Assembly (NCBI RefSeq): GCF_900199185.1
Contig: NZ_OBMI01000001.1
Coordinates: 496,001 to 560,000, forward strand
DNA: 64,000 bases
Origin: Sphingomonas guangdongensis
GTDB lineage: Bacteria; Pseudomonadota; Alphaproteobacteria; Sphingomonadales; Sphingomonadaceae
Direction: 5' to 3'
Shown in pieces: positions 1 to 8,582 of the stretch (positions within the stretch are counted from its first letter, which is position 1; each line of letters opens with the position of its first letter). The notes below the pieces were generated by a model. That model saw only the letters and a program-made list of their open reading frames with translations, was not told where the DNA came from and searched no databases. The position numbers and the translations under genes were made by a program.

Positions 1-629
1 GTATCGGCGAGCTTCCAGTTCGGATCGTCGCTCTTCAGCGTGCGCTGGAACGTCCAGGCATCGTGGGTCTCGACCGCGTCGGTCAGCGACCCCGCGATCA
101 CCGCGCCGTCCTTGTCGCGCGTAACCGCGGCGATGTCGGCATCGAAGCGCACGGTGATGCGCGCGGTCCGGCCGGCGACGCTCGCCTCGCTGATCTGGGC
201 GCGCTCGATCGAGACCAGACGGTTGTCCAGCGTCTCGCCCGCCGCCTCGCGCGCGTCGATCGCCGCGAAGAACTCGCTCCGGACCTCGTCCTCGACCAGC
301 CACTGAAGCGTCTCGCGGTCGCCAGCCCAGAACGCCTCCATGATCATCCGGTACGCGCCCTTGGCGCCCTCGACGAAGGCGGCGACGTCGAACGAGGGGT
401 CGGCGGCGACGATCGCGCGCAATCCCGCTTCCGCCCCGCTGTCGATCGCCCGCGGCGCACTCTCGCGAACCTCGCTCGGCACGTCCACCGTGCGCGCGAC
501 GGGGCGGACCGGCGCGCCCTCGGCCGGCTTCACCAGCGGCTGCTCATGGCCTGTCTTCTTGCCGAGCACCGAATACAGCCGCAGCGCCAGGAACGCGGCG
601 ACCATTGCGAGCAGGATGACGTACAGCAC
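1..629 (-). CDS. Tim44/TimA-like membrane-anchored protein (3' end outside window)
   Basis: The frame is open from a GTG at 629 to the window edge, giving 209 codons of a longer protein. A strong Shine-Dalgarno (GGAGGA) lies just upstream of this GTG. The N-terminus is one membrane helix (LYVILLAMVAAFLALRLY), then a low-complexity linker, then a soluble domain with FDVAAFVEGAKGAYRMIMEA and WAGDRETLQWLVEDEV. This is the layout of bacterial Tim44-like proteins, thought to act at the inner membrane in protein assembly or import-like processes. It is divergent from secB, which fits an export theme. The C-terminus is not visible. Family assignment is from remembered motifs; function is inference. 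Confidence 0.8.
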   Translation of the reverse strand, partial: MLYVILLAMVAAFLALRLYSVLGKKTGHEQPLVKPAEGAPVRPVARTVDVPSEVRESAPRAIDSGAEAGLRAIVAADPSFDVAAFVEGAKGAYRMIMEAFWAGDRETLQWLVEDEVRSEFFAAIDAREAAGETLDNRLVSIERAQISEASVAGRTARITVRFDADIAAVTRDKDGAVIAGSLTDAVETHDAWTFQRTLKSDDPNWKLAD

Positions 630-803
630 TGATCCTCCGAATTCGGCTAGGCCGACAATATAGTCCGGGCGGGGCCCACATACAAACGTCCGGGCCCCGG
701 GCGTTGTGTCGAGGTGGGCCCTTTGCTAGGCGCGGCCCTCATCATTGTCGCCGCCGCCCCGCCAACGCTCCGGCGGCGCCAAGCGTTGCACAAGGGGATC
801 ATC

Positions 804-1313
804 ATGGCAGACGAACAATTTGGTGCCGCGGGCGGGCCGCTGACCAATGGCGAGGATACCGCGCCGGTCGCGGGCGTCATCTCGCAATATGTGAAGGACC
901 TGTCGTTCGAGAACCCGAACGCACCCGCCATCTACCAGCTGCCCGGTGCCCCCAAGATCGACGTCGGCTTCAACATCGGCGCAGCCAAGGTCGGCGACGA
1001 CCTGCATGAGGTGGTGCTGAAGATCGACGTGCGGGCGGAAACGGAGGACGGGCAGGTCGCGTTCGTCGTCGACCTCACCTTTGCCGGGCTGTTCGGGCTG
1101 CGCAACATCCCCGACGAGCACCTCCAGCCCTTCCTGCTCGGCGAAGCGCCCCGCATTCTGTTCCCGTTCGCCCGCCGCGTGGTCGCCGACACGGTGCGCG
1201 ACGGCGGCTTCCCGCCGCTGCTCCTCGACCCGATCGACTTCGGCCAGCTCTACCTCCAGCAGCTCGCGCAGCAGACCCAGCTCGCCGAGGGCGAGCCGGC
1301 CGGGCAGGCCTGA
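804..1313 (+). CDS. secB: Protein-export chaperone SecB
   Basis: 170 residues; SecB is usually 150-170. SecB is a cytoplasmic homotetramer that keeps preproteins unfolded and delivers them to SecA. Visible family features are YVKDLSFENPNAP near residue 30, the VVLKIDVRAE strand, the loop FGLRNIPDEHL, and LLGEAPRILFPFARRVVAD followed by GGFPPLLLDPIDF. The ATG at 804 is chosen because of the AAGGGG ribosome site about 7 bases upstream and because translation then begins at the usual poorly conserved N-terminus. The frame extends further upstream, but without a ribosome site. Divergent from the Tim44-like gene. Confidence 0.96.
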   Translation: MADEQFGAAGGPLTNGEDTAPVAGVISQYVKDLSFENPNAPAIYQLPGAPKIDVGFNIGAAKVGDDLHEVVLKIDVRAETEDGQVAFVVDLTFAGLFGLRNIPDEHLQPFLLGEAPRILFPFARRVVADTVRDGGFPPLLLDPIDFGQLYLQQLAQQTQLAEGEPAGQA

Positions 1314-1327
1314 GGATATCCACCGCT

Positions 1328-1503
1328 CCGTTCGTGCTGAGTAGAGACTGAGCGCAGGCTAAGGCTCGTATCGAAGCATCGCCCTGTGCCATGTCCTTCG
1401 ATACAGTGCCAGGTGAACGATGCCCCGCATCTTTCGGGATCGTCTGGGAGACGATCCGACCTGGCACTCTTCGACAGGCTCAGCGGCTACTCAGGACGAA
1501 CGG
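1328..1503. repeat. Intergenic palindromic repeat, copy 1 (nested 62-nt core)
   Basis: The outer ends CCGTTCGTGCTGAGTAG and CTACTCAGGACGAACGG are inverted repeats with one mismatch in 17. Inside them, 1406-1467 is a 62-nt core bounded by GTGCCAGGT and ACCTGGCAC, with an inner hairpin of GATCGTCT (1438-1445), loop GGG and AGACGATC (1449-1456). The same core occurs at 41976-42037 in the opposite orientation, matching 58 of 62 positions. It fills most of the secB-murJ gap. Likely a sphingomonad REP/MITE-type element. Confidence 0.85.
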
Positions 1504-1525
1504 ATGTGCTCGTGGCTCTGACACA

Positions 1526-3091
1526 ATGAACCTCGCCCGCGCGCTCGGCTCGATCGGCGGCCTGACGCTTGCCAGCCGCGTGCTCGGGCTGGTGCGCGAC
1601 TCGCTGTTCGCGCGCTTCGTGGGTGCGGGGTTCGCCTCCGACGCCTTCTTTATCGCCTTTCGGCTGCCCAACATGTTTCGTGCGCTGTTTGCGGAAGGGG
1701 CGTTCTCCGCCGCGTTCATCCCGATGTTCAACCGCAAGGTGGCGGAGGCCGGCGACGATCTCGCCCCCGGCATCGCCTTTGCGGAGGCCGCGCTCGCCAT
1801 CCTGCTGCCGATCCTGATCATCATGACCGCGGCGATGATGATCTTCGCGGTCCCGGTCGTCTGGCTCCTCACCTTCGGCTTCGGCGAGGGTCGCGATGAC
1901 CAGTTCGCCACCGCGGTCGAGTTCTCGCGGATCACCTTTCCCTACCTGCTCTGCATCAGCCTGGTCTCGCTGCTCGGCGGCATCCTCAACTCGATCGGCC
2001 GCTTCTGGGTCAGCGCGGCCGCGCCGATCCTGCTCAACCTGACGCTGATCGTCGCGCTGCTGTTCTTCCACGCGCCCGGCGATCCGATCGCGACCGCGCG
2101 GACCCAGTCGATCGCGGTCACCGTCTCGGGCGTGCTTCAGCTCGTCTGGCTGATCGTCGCGACCCGCCAGGCCAAGGTGACGCTGCGCCTCCGCCGCCCG
2201 CGCCTGACGCCCGACGTGAGGAAGCTGCTCGCGCTGATCTGGCCGGCCGCGGCGGGGGCCGGCGCCGTGCAGTTCAACCTGGTCGTCTCAACCGCGCTCG
2301 CCGCCTCGCTGCTCCCGGCGGGCGCCGTGTCGTACATCTACTATGCCGATCGCTTGAACCAGCTGCCGCTTGGCCTCATCGGCATCGGACTCGGCACCGT
2401 CCTCCTCCCGACCATCACCCGCCTGCTCGGCCGGGGCGACGAGGAAGCGGCCATGGCGACCCAGAACCGCGGGCTGGAGCTCGCGCTGTTCCTCACCCTC
2501 CCCGCCACCGTCGCTCTGGTCGCGTGCGGCACCCCGATCGTCGCCGCGCTCTTTCAGCACGGCGCCTTCACGCCTGCCGACACGATTTCCTGTGCACAGG
2601 CACTCGCCGCCTTCTCGCTCGGCCTGCCCGCCTACATCCTGGTCAAGGTGCTGACCCCCGGCTTCTACGCGCGCCACGACACCCGGACGCCGGTGCGATT
2701 CGCGACCTGGGCGATCGGCGTGAACCTCCTGCTCAACCTCGCGCTGATCGTGCCGTTGCAGCAGGTCGGCCCGCCGCTCGCGACCGCGATCGCGTCCTGG
2801 GTCAACGTCGCGCTGCTCTACCGCGAGCTGCGCCGCCGCGGCCACTTCATACCCGACGCGCAACTTGTCCGGCGAGTCCTGCGCCTCGCCGCCGCGGCGC
2901 TGGTGATGGGAGCGGCGCTGTGGTTCGCCGACGATCTGCTCGCCCCCTACACCACCGGCGACCGGCTGGAGCGGACCGGCGCGATGGTGGCGCTGGTCAG
3001 CGGCGGCATGCTCGTCTACCTCGCGGCGGCGTTCGGCCTGCGCGCCTTCTCCGTCGCCGAACTAAGAGCGCTCGTGCGCCGCCGCGCCTAA
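1526..3091 (+). CDS. murJ: Lipid II flippase MurJ (MviN)
   Basis: 521 residues, hydrophobic throughout, with about 14 predicted membrane helices. MurJ moves undecaprenyl-pyrophosphate-linked peptidoglycan precursor across the inner membrane. The N-terminus SIGGLTLASRVLGLVRD, followed by GAGFASDAFFIAFRLPNMFRALFAEGAFSAAFIPMF, is highly characteristic and includes the conserved charged residues of the MOP superfamily cavity. The ATG at 1526 begins at the typical MNLARALGSIGG. The frame stays open into the upstream repeat, but that extension is repeat-derived and unlikely to be translated. trpS follows 19 bases downstream and is probably cotranscribed. Confidence 0.95.
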   Translation: MNLARALGSIGGLTLASRVLGLVRDSLFARFVGAGFASDAFFIAFRLPNMFRALFAEGAFSAAFIPMFNRKVAEAGDDLAPGIAFAEAALAILLPILIIMTAAMMIFAVPVVWLLTFGFGEGRDDQFATAVEFSRITFPYLLCISLVSLLGGILNSIGRFWVSAAAPILLNLTLIVALLFFHAPGDPIATARTQSIAVTVSGVLQLVWLIVATRQAKVTLRLRRPRLTPDVRKLLALIWPAAAGAGAVQFNLVVSTALAASLLPAGAVSYIYYADRLNQLPLGLIGIGLGTVLLPTITRLLGRGDEEAAMATQNRGLELALFLTLPATVALVACGTPIVAALFQHGAFTPADTISCAQALAAFSLGLPAYILVKVLTPGFYARHDTRTPVRFATWAIGVNLLLNLALIVPLQQVGPPLATAIASWVNVALLYRELRRRGHFIPDAQLVRRVLRLAAAALVMGAALWFADDLLAPYTTGDRLERTGAMVALVSGGMLVYLAAAFGLRAFSVAELRALVRRRA

Positions 3092-3110
3092 CTCCACAGG
3101 AACCCGTCCC

Positions 3111-4118
3111 ATGCGCGTCGTGTCCGGCATCCAGACCACCGGCAACCTCCACCTCGGCAACTATCTGGGTGCCATCAAGCAGTGGGTCGCACTCCAGGAC
3201 CGCCTGGCGGCGGAGGGCGGGGAGAGCCTCTACTTTCTAGCGGACCTCCACGCACTGACCGGCGACATCACGCCCGCCGACCTCGCCAACAGCACGATCG
3301 AGATGGCAGCGACGCTGCTCGCGGCCGGAATCGATCCGGCCAAGTCGATCCTGTTCAACCAGGCGCGCGTCCCCGCCCACAGCGAGCTCGCCTGGATTCT
3401 TCAGGGCACGGCGCGGATGGGCTGGCTCAACCGCATGACCCAGTGGAAGGACAAGGCCGGCAAGAACCGCGAGGGCGCGAGCGTCGGACTGTTCACCTAT
3501 CCGGTTCTTCAGGCCGCCGACATCCTCGCCTATCAGGCGACCCACGTTCCGGTGGGAGAGGACCAGAAGCAGCACCTGGAGCTCGCCCGCGACGTCGCGA
3601 TCAAGTTCAACACCGACTTCGGCGTCGAGCTCTTCCCCGCGCCCGAGCCGCTGATCTCCGCCGCCGCGCCCCGCATCATGTCCCTGCGCGACGGGACTGC
3701 CAAGATGTCCAAATCCGACCCGTCGGACCAGAGCCGCATAAACCTGGTGGACGACGACGACGTGATCGCCACCAAGCTGCGCAAGGCGCGCACCGATCCG
3801 GAGCCGCTGCCGGACAGCTGGGCTGCACTGGAGGGACGCGCGGAGGCACGAAACCTCGTCACCATCTACGCTGCGCTCGCGGATCTGCCGGTGCAGGACG
3901 TGGTCGACCAGTTCGCGGGTCAGGGCTTCGGCGCGTTCAAGCCCGCGCTCGCCGATCTGGCTGTGGCTGTGCTCGGGCCGATCCGGGCGCGACTGACCGA
4001 GCTGCTCGGCGACCGTGCGGCCGTCGCCGCCGAACTCGCGCGCGGCGCCGCCCGCGCCCAGGCGCTCGCCGCCCCGACGCTTCGTTCCGCGCAGGCGGCG
4101 GTGGGATTGCAGATCTAG
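3111..4118 (+). CDS. trpS: Tryptophanyl-tRNA synthetase
   Basis: 335 residues, the usual size for bacterial TrpRS, a class I enzyme that charges tRNA-Trp. The HIGH-type signature is [13 protein letters not shown] near residue 12 and the KMSKS motif is [12 protein letters not shown] near residue 198. The tryptophan-site segment [13 protein letters not shown] and the [11 protein letters not shown] motif are present. The ATG at 3111 has AGGAA a few bases upstream. It follows murJ closely, an order common in alphaproteobacteria. Confidence 0.97.
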   Translation: MRVVSGIQTTGNLHLGNYLGAIKQWVALQDRLAAEGGESLYFLADLHALTGDITPADLANSTIEMAATLLAAGIDPAKSILFNQARVPAHSELAWILQGTARMGWLNRMTQWKDKAGKNREGASVGLFTYPVLQAADILAYQATHVPVGEDQKQHLELARDVAIKFNTDFGVELFPAPEPLISAAAPRIMSLRDGTAKMSKSDPSDQSRINLVDDDDVIATKLRKARTDPEPLPDSWAALEGRAEARNLVTIYAALADLPVQDVVDQFAGQGFGAFKPALADLAVAVLGPIRARLTELLGDRAAVAAELARGAARAQALAAPTLRSAQAAVGLQI

Positions 4119-4197
4119 GCACGTTACCGGACCATCTCCTGCGGCGGTCGGGATCGTTAACCAAATCTCGGCCGTCCTCGGACTAGCCCCGGAGGGC

Positions 4198-4827
4198 ATG
4201 AGCGGCCACCCGCATCACCTGCCGTCATCCGAGCGCGGACTCACCGCCGGCTGGGACGCGATCTGCCGGTCGCAGGCGGTGGCCGAGTTTACTCCCGGTG
4301 GCGACGTCCTGTGGGCCAACCGGCTCTTTCTCGATCTGCTCGGCTACGAATTGCCTGAGCTGGTCGGCAAGCACCATCGCATCTTCTGCGATCCCGACTA
4401 CGCCGGTTCGATCGCCTACGCGACCTTCTGGCAGAAGCTGGCGAGCGGCAGCTTCGATGGCGGCGAGTATTGCCGCCTGAGGCGCGACGGGTCCCCGGTG
4501 TGGCTGCAGGCGACGTACAATCCCGTGCTCGACGACACCGGCAGGCCAGAACGCATCCTGAAAATTGCCGCCGACGTCACTGCCGCGAAGCTCCTGAGTG
4601 AGGAGCTGGAATCGATGATCGCCGACCTGTCGGAGATCGTCGGCGCGATCAGCGGCATTGCGCAGCAGACCAACCCCCTCGCGCTCAATGCCACCATCGA
4701 GGCCGCCCGCGCGGGAGAGGCCGGCCGCGGCTTCTCCGTGGTGGCGGCCGAGGTAAAGAAGCTGGCCGGAGAAACGCGGCTCGCCACCGAGCGAGCGGTG
4801 GCCATGGTGACGACGCGGCGACGCTAG
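4198..4827 (+). CDS. Soluble PAS-domain protein with a minimal chemoreceptor signalling tip
   Basis: 209 residues. Residues 20-130 form a PAS domain ([33 protein letters not shown], then a PAC-type segment [21 protein letters not shown]). Residues 140-205 match only the hairpin tip of methyl-accepting chemotaxis proteins ([20 protein letters not shown], then [18 protein letters not shown]), the part that contacts CheA/CheW. There are no membrane helices, no HAMP domain and no long methylation helices. The ATG at 4198 has a GGAGGG site; frames upstream of it overlap trpS. It might sense a cytoplasmic cue such as redox or light, but no cofactor residues are recognised. No other che genes are in the window. 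Confidence 0.85.
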   Translation: MSGHPHHLPSSERGLTAGWDAICRSQAVAEFTPGGDVLWANRLFLDLLGYELPELVGKHHRIFCDPDYAGSIAYATFWQKLASGSFDGGEYCRLRRDGSPVWLQATYNPVLDDTGRPERILKIAADVTAAKLLSEELESMIADLSEIVGAISGIAQQTNPLALNATIEAARAGEAGRGFSVVAAEVKKLAGETRLATERAVAMVTTRRR

Positions 4828-4866
4828 CCGAACGGCAAACCCCGCAGCGGCTCGCCCGACCGACGC

Positions 4867-6258
4867 TTAACGCTCCAGCTGACGCAGCAGCGCCACCACC
4901 GCGCCGTCGATGTCCTGGTCCTTGCCGCGCAGGTCCTCGATCCGGCGCACCGCGTGGATCACGGTGGAGTGATCGCGGTTGCCGAACTTGCGCCCGATCT
5001 CCGGCAGCGATCGAGTGGTGAGCCGCTTCGCGAGGTACATCGCGATCTGGCGCGGCCGCGCGACCGCCACCGCGCGGCGGGCGGACAACAGGTCGATCGG
5101 CTTCAGGTCGAAGTGCGCCGACACCGCCTTCTGGATCTCGTCGATCGTGACCCGCCGCTGCGCGCCGCGCAGCACTTCGCCGAGCGTCGCGACCGCGAAG
5201 TCGAGCGTGATCGCCTCTCCGTTCAGCTGCGCATAGGCGACGACGCGGGTCAGCGCGCCTTCCAGCTCGCGGACGCTGGCGCTGATCCGCTCGGCGAGCA
5301 GCTCGGTCACCTCGCCCGGCACGTTCGCGTCGGGCGTGTCGGACAGCTTCGCCGCCAGGATCGCGCGACGCAGCGACAGCTCGGGCGGCTTGATGTCGGC
5401 GACGAGGCCGCTCGCCAGCCGCGATACAAGCCGCGGCTCGACGTGCTCCAGCGCCGTCGGCGAACGGTCGGCGGCGATCACCAGCCGCTTGCCCGCGCCC
5501 ATGAACTCGTTGACCGTGTGGAAGAACTCTTCCTGAGTCGCTTCCTTGCCCGCGATGAACTGCAGGTCGTCGATCATCAGCAGATCGACGCCGCGCAGTC
5601 GCGCCTTGAACGCGTGCGTATCCTTGGCCCGAAGCGCCTGCACGAATTCGAACATGAAGCGCTCGGCCGGCATGTAGAGCGCGGTCGACTCCGGGCACGC
5701 CTCGGCAAAGGCGTGGCCGATGGCGTGCATCAGGTGGGTCTTGCCCTGCCCGGTGCCCGAGTGGAGGTAAAGCGGGCTGAACCGCGGCCGGCCCGGCTCG
5801 GCCAGCGCCCTTGCCGCATTGAACGCAACCCTGTTCGACGCATCGACGACGAAGCGGTCAAAGGTGAAGCGCGGATCGAACTGGTGGCTGGTGTTGCGCA
5901 CCGGGGCGCGCTCGGGCGCCTCCTGCGCGGGTGCCGCCTCCACCGTCAGCTTGCGCGGGGGGCGCGCGTCGCTCAGTGTCTCGATGGAGACCGCGCGCAC
6001 GCCCGGCAGCAGCGCGCGAAATTCGAAGAACAGCCGGTCGGCATAGTGGCTCTTGACCCAGGTCGCGGCGAACGCGCTCGGCAGGCCGATCCGGACGTTC
6101 TCCGCGTCGCTGCCCTCGATCAGCTCGGCCGGCTTCAGCCACTGGTCGAACAGCCGCTGGCCGGCCGAGTGGCGCAGGTTGGTGCGCACGCGTGTCCAGG
6201 CCCGACCGAGCACATCGTCCGCTTCCCCCATCCGCGCTACGCTCAGAGCCACCGACAC
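4867..6258 (-). CDS. dnaA: Chromosomal replication initiator DnaA
   Basis: 463 residues. DnaA is the AAA+ ATPase that binds and opens oriC. Domain I is at the N-terminus (LFDQWLKPAEL). Domain III carries Walker A (GTGQGKTHLMHAIG), Walker B (LLMIDDLQFIAG) and sensor motifs. Domain IV ends with the DNA-binding signature FGNRDHSTVIHAVRRI. The start is the GTG at 6258, preceded by a strong GGAGGAGAG ribosome site; an in-frame ATG lies nine codons downstream and cannot be excluded. Upstream lies a 360-base regulatory region with three CcrM sites. rpsT is transcribed in the same direction ahead of it, separated by a terminator. Confidence 0.97.
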   Translation of the reverse strand: MSVALSVARMGEADDVLGRAWTRVRTNLRHSAGQRLFDQWLKPAELIEGSDAENVRIGLPSAFAATWVKSHYADRLFFEFRALLPGVRAVSIETLSDARPPRKLTVEAAPAQEAPERAPVRNTSHQFDPRFTFDRFVVDASNRVAFNAARALAEPGRPRFSPLYLHSGTGQGKTHLMHAIGHAFAEACPESTALYMPAERFMFEFVQALRAKDTHAFKARLRGVDLLMIDDLQFIAGKEATQEEFFHTVNEFMGAGKRLVIAADRSPTALEHVEPRLVSRLASGLVADIKPPELSLRRAILAAKLSDTPDANVPGEVTELLAERISASVRELEGALTRVVAYAQLNGEAITLDFAVATLGEVLRGAQRRVTIDEIQKAVSAHFDLKPIDLLSARRAVAVARPRQIAMYLAKRLTTRSLPEIGRKFGNRDHSTVIHAVRRIEDLRGKDQDIDGAVVALLRQLER

Positions 6259-6422
6259 ACCTCTCTCCTCCCGGCGAAGCGCCCCCGCTCCACCGGCTGA
6301 TTGCGACAGACAATAACTTCCCCCCGGCGGAAAACCCCCGTTTCGCCGCCAAAGCGCGTACCAAATCTGCTTGTCCCCGGACCGCGATCGCGACCGGGAC
6401 TGACTGTTTGAATGGCTGCGAC

Positions 6423-6525
6423 GAGTCGATCAAGCGGGCCGCGGTAAAGATTCTGAAATAATGGGAATTGACACACGGATTCCCGCGGTAAAAAACTTTT
6501 CGTCAATTATTACAGTAAGTTGAGC
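6423..6525 (-). promoter_or_regulatory. dnaA upstream region with clustered GANTC sites and a direct repeat
   Basis: Between dnaA (starts 6258) and the rpsT terminator lies non-coding, locally AT-rich DNA. Three CcrM sites fall within 60 bases: GAGTC at 6423, GATTC at 6449 and GATTC at 6478. The 10-mer CCGCGGTAAA is repeated exactly at 6439 and 6483. A TTGACG hexamer on the minus strand, read from about 6504 to 6499, could be a -35 box for dnaA. No sequence matching the DnaA-box consensus TTATNCACA was seen, so I do not call an origin here. That this is the dnaA promoter is inference. Confidence 0.5.
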
Positions 6526-6630
6526 CGCGTGCAGCGATAATGCTTTGGCGAATCGCGGGAAGTCCTGGGATCGGAAAACGGGAACCGAACCGCGTTCGCA
6601 TTCTGTTTCCCATCTTGATACGGATCAACG

Positions 6631-6666
6631 AAAAGGGCCCCGTCCGGACGTACCGGACGAGGCCCT
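6631..6666 (-). terminator. Rho-independent terminator downstream of rpsT
   Basis: Read on the minus strand, AGGGCCTCGTCCGG pairs with CCGGACGGGGCCCT around a short loop, with one mismatch in a 14-base stem, followed by a TTTTCGTT tract. It lies 58 bases after the rpsT stop and separates rpsT from dnaA. Confidence 0.85.
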
Positions 6667-6723
6667 GTTCAGGGGCACGAACCCCTGTCGACTCGCACCC
6701 GCCATGCCGGCGGGCGGACTGCG

Positions 6724-6987
6724 TCAGCCGAGCGCGGCCAGGCGCTTGGTGAGGCGCGAGAACTTGCGCGCCGCGGTGTTCTTGTGGATCACGCCCTTGG
6801 CGACGCCGCGCGCCAGCTCCGGCTGGACCAGCGCGATCGCGGTGGTCGCTGCGTCCTTGTCGCCCGCGGCGAGTGCCGTCTCGAGCTTCTTCACGAACGT
6901 GCGGATGCGGCTCACGCGCGCGCCGTTGATCTCCGCGCGACGCTCGTTGCGCCGGATACGCTTCTTCGCCTGTGGCGTATTCGCCAT
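6724..6987 (-). CDS. rpsT: 30S ribosomal protein S20
   Basis: 87 residues, the standard length for S20, which binds the 5' domain of 16S rRNA. The sequence opens [20 protein letters not shown], is strongly basic and helical, and contains the signature [15 protein letters not shown] near the C-terminus. The ATG at 6987 is chosen because S20 starts MANxxxAKKR; the frame stays open upstream but only into leader sequence. AGGAA lies upstream and a clear terminator follows. Confidence 0.97.
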   Translation of the reverse strand: MANTPQAKKRIRRNERRAEINGARVSRIRTFVKKLETALAAGDKDAATTAIALVQPELARGVAKGVIHKNTAARKFSRLTKRLAALG

Positions 6988-7085
6988 TGCTCGTTGTTCC
7001 TGCCTGTATTGAGGGCGCGCGAACTCCAGTCCACGAGCCGGGAAAGCGGCGCCCCTAGCGGACAGGTGCGATTCGGTCAACTACC

Positions 7086-7904
7086 TCAGCGCTGGCAGCG
7101 CGGGCACCACCAGGTCGATCGGCCGCCGTCGGCGTAGCGCTTCACCGTCCCCCCGCCCGCGCACAGGCACGGTTCGCCCTCGCGGCCGTAGACCTTGAAC
7201 TGCTTGGAGAAATAGCCCAGCTCGCCATCGGGCTTCGCATAGTCGCGCAGGCTCGATCCGCCCGCCTCGATCGCGAGCAGCAGGACGGCCTTGATCTTCT
7301 CGGCCAGCCGGTCGAGCCGGGCCCGGGCGATCTGCCCCGCCGGCCGCGATGGACGGATGCCCGCCTCGAACAGCGCCTCGCAGACGTAGATGTTGCCGAG
7401 CCCCGCGACGATCCGCTGGTCGAGCAGCATGGCCTTGATCGGCGCGACGCGGCCGGTCAGCGCGCGCTCCAGATAAGCGCCGGTCAGCGCGTCGCTGAGC
7501 GGCTCGGGCCCGAGCGCCACGAACGGCGGCCAGGCGGGCACCTCGGCGGTGCGGAACAGGTCGAGCGACCCGAATCGCCGCGGGTCGTTGAGCGCCAGGA
7601 TGCGGCCGGCGTCCGTCTCGATCACCAGATGGTCGTGCGGCAGCAGCTCCGCCGGATCGACCCGCCACCGTCCCGACATGCCGAGGTGAAAGACCAGCGT
7701 GTCGCCGCGGTCGGTATCGATCAGCCCGTACTTCGCCCGCCGCCCGAGCGCGGTAACGGTGGCGCCGGTCAGCCGTTGCCCCAGATCGATCGGGAACGCG
7801 CGGCGGAGGTCCGCCCGCCGCAGCTGCACCCGCGCGATCCGCTGCCCCGCCAGCACAGGGGTGAGCCCGCGCACGGTGGTCTCGACTTCGGGCAGTTCGG
7901 GCAA
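7086..7904 (-). CDS. mutM: Formamidopyrimidine-DNA glycosylase (Fpg/MutM)
   Basis: 272 residues. MutM removes 8-oxoguanine and formamidopyrimidines and nicks the abasic site. Catalysis needs a proline exposed at the N-terminus after Met removal, followed by Glu. The sequence PELPEVETTVRGL therefore fixes the start as the TTG at 7904, with GGAGGA six bases upstream. The alternative GTG at 7910 would abut the ribosome site and bury the proline. LDQRIVAGLGNIYVCEALF (H2TH region) is present. The C-terminal zinc finger reads GEPCLCAGGG...CPRC, so the first pair is C-x-C rather than the usual C-x2-C. The gene is on the strand opposite ubiE. Confidence 0.95.
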   Translation of the reverse strand: MPELPEVETTVRGLTPVLAGQRIARVQLRRADLRRAFPIDLGQRLTGATVTALGRRAKYGLIDTDRGDTLVFHLGMSGRWRVDPAELLPHDHLVIETDAGRILALNDPRRFGSLDLFRTAEVPAWPPFVALGPEPLSDALTGAYLERALTGRVAPIKAMLLDQRIVAGLGNIYVCEALFEAGIRPSRPAGQIARARLDRLAEKIKAVLLLAIEAGGSSLRDYAKPDGELGYFSKQFKVYGREGEPCLCAGGGTVKRYADGGRSTWWCPRCQR

Positions 7905-8070
7905 ATCCACTCCTCCGCACGCGCGCTACACGCCCCACGTAGGCCGCGCCCGACCATAAGGGAACGGAGCGCACTCCCCCTTCCTGCGGATGATCCCTCG
8001 TGGTCGCGGGTGGATTGCACGCAGCCAACGCTCCAGTTAGCCTCGGCGCAAATATCGGGAGGGGACGAGG

Positions 8071-8508
8071 ATGCGCTTTCTCACGTGTATGGCCGCGGCC
8101 GGTCTGTTTGCGCTGGCACCGGCGGCGATGGCGCAGGGAACCGCGCCATCGGTTCCGCCCCCGCCGCCCGGGCCGCCCGCCGGCACGACCGATTCGATGA
8201 TGCTGGATCGCGACCGCATGTTCGGGCAGTTGCGCAGCGACGTGGCGCGCGCCGGGCCGACCAACTCGCTGCGCCCCGTGCCGGTGGTGCCCGCCGATCT
8301 GGCGGTCGGTGCCGCCGTCCGCGACCGCAAAGGCGTGATGGTCGGCACGCTCGAACGCGTGGCCGACGACTATGCGGTGCTGGTCGGCGCGGACGGCAAG
8401 GTGGCGGTGGACTTCACCTCCTTTGCCAAGAACCGCAACGGCCTGCTCATCAACCTGCCCAAGTCGAAGATCGATGCCATGATGTCGGGGCCCAAGCCGA
8501 AGAACTGA
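8071..8508 (+). CDS. Hypothetical periplasmic protein
   Basis: 145 residues with a clear Sec signal peptide (MRFLTCMAAAGLFALAPAAMAQ, cleavage after AMA). A proline-rich linker follows, then a small domain with PADLAVGAAVRDRKGVMVG and VLVGADGKVAVDF. The DxxGxxVGxV-like pattern resembles PRC-barrel-type beta strands, but I cannot assign a family with confidence. A GGAGGGGACGAGG site precedes the ATG. It stands alone between mutM (opposite strand) and ubiE; the 160 bases ahead of it presumably hold its promoter. Confidence 0.8.
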   Translation: MRFLTCMAAAGLFALAPAAMAQGTAPSVPPPPPGPPAGTTDSMMLDRDRMFGQLRSDVARAGPTNSLRPVPVVPADLAVGAAVRDRKGVMVGTLERVADDYAVLVGADGKVAVDFTSFAKNRNGLLINLPKSKIDAMMSGPKPKN

Positions 8509-8582
8509 GGCGCGGGCACCGGCTCCCCGGTCCGCCAACGTCCGCTTTGCACGGACGCCCGCACCCGCTACGGCTCGCGGTC

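Noticed and set aside
1391..1525. Extension of murJ upstream through the repeat (45 extra codons).
   Set aside because: The extra residues are encoded by the palindromic repeat and similar sequence appears from the repeat at 42 kb; the family N-terminus begins at the ATG at 1526.
4954..6300. A 448-codon open frame on the plus strand opposite dnaA.
   Set aside because: It is a composition artefact of GC-rich codons antisense to dnaA; Arg/Gln/His-rich, low-complexity, with no domain. DnaA motifs on the other strand are complete.
6259..6630. Chromosomal origin (oriC) next to dnaA.
   Set aside because: No cluster of TTATNCACA boxes was found; only an AT-rich stretch, CcrM sites and a direct repeat are visible.
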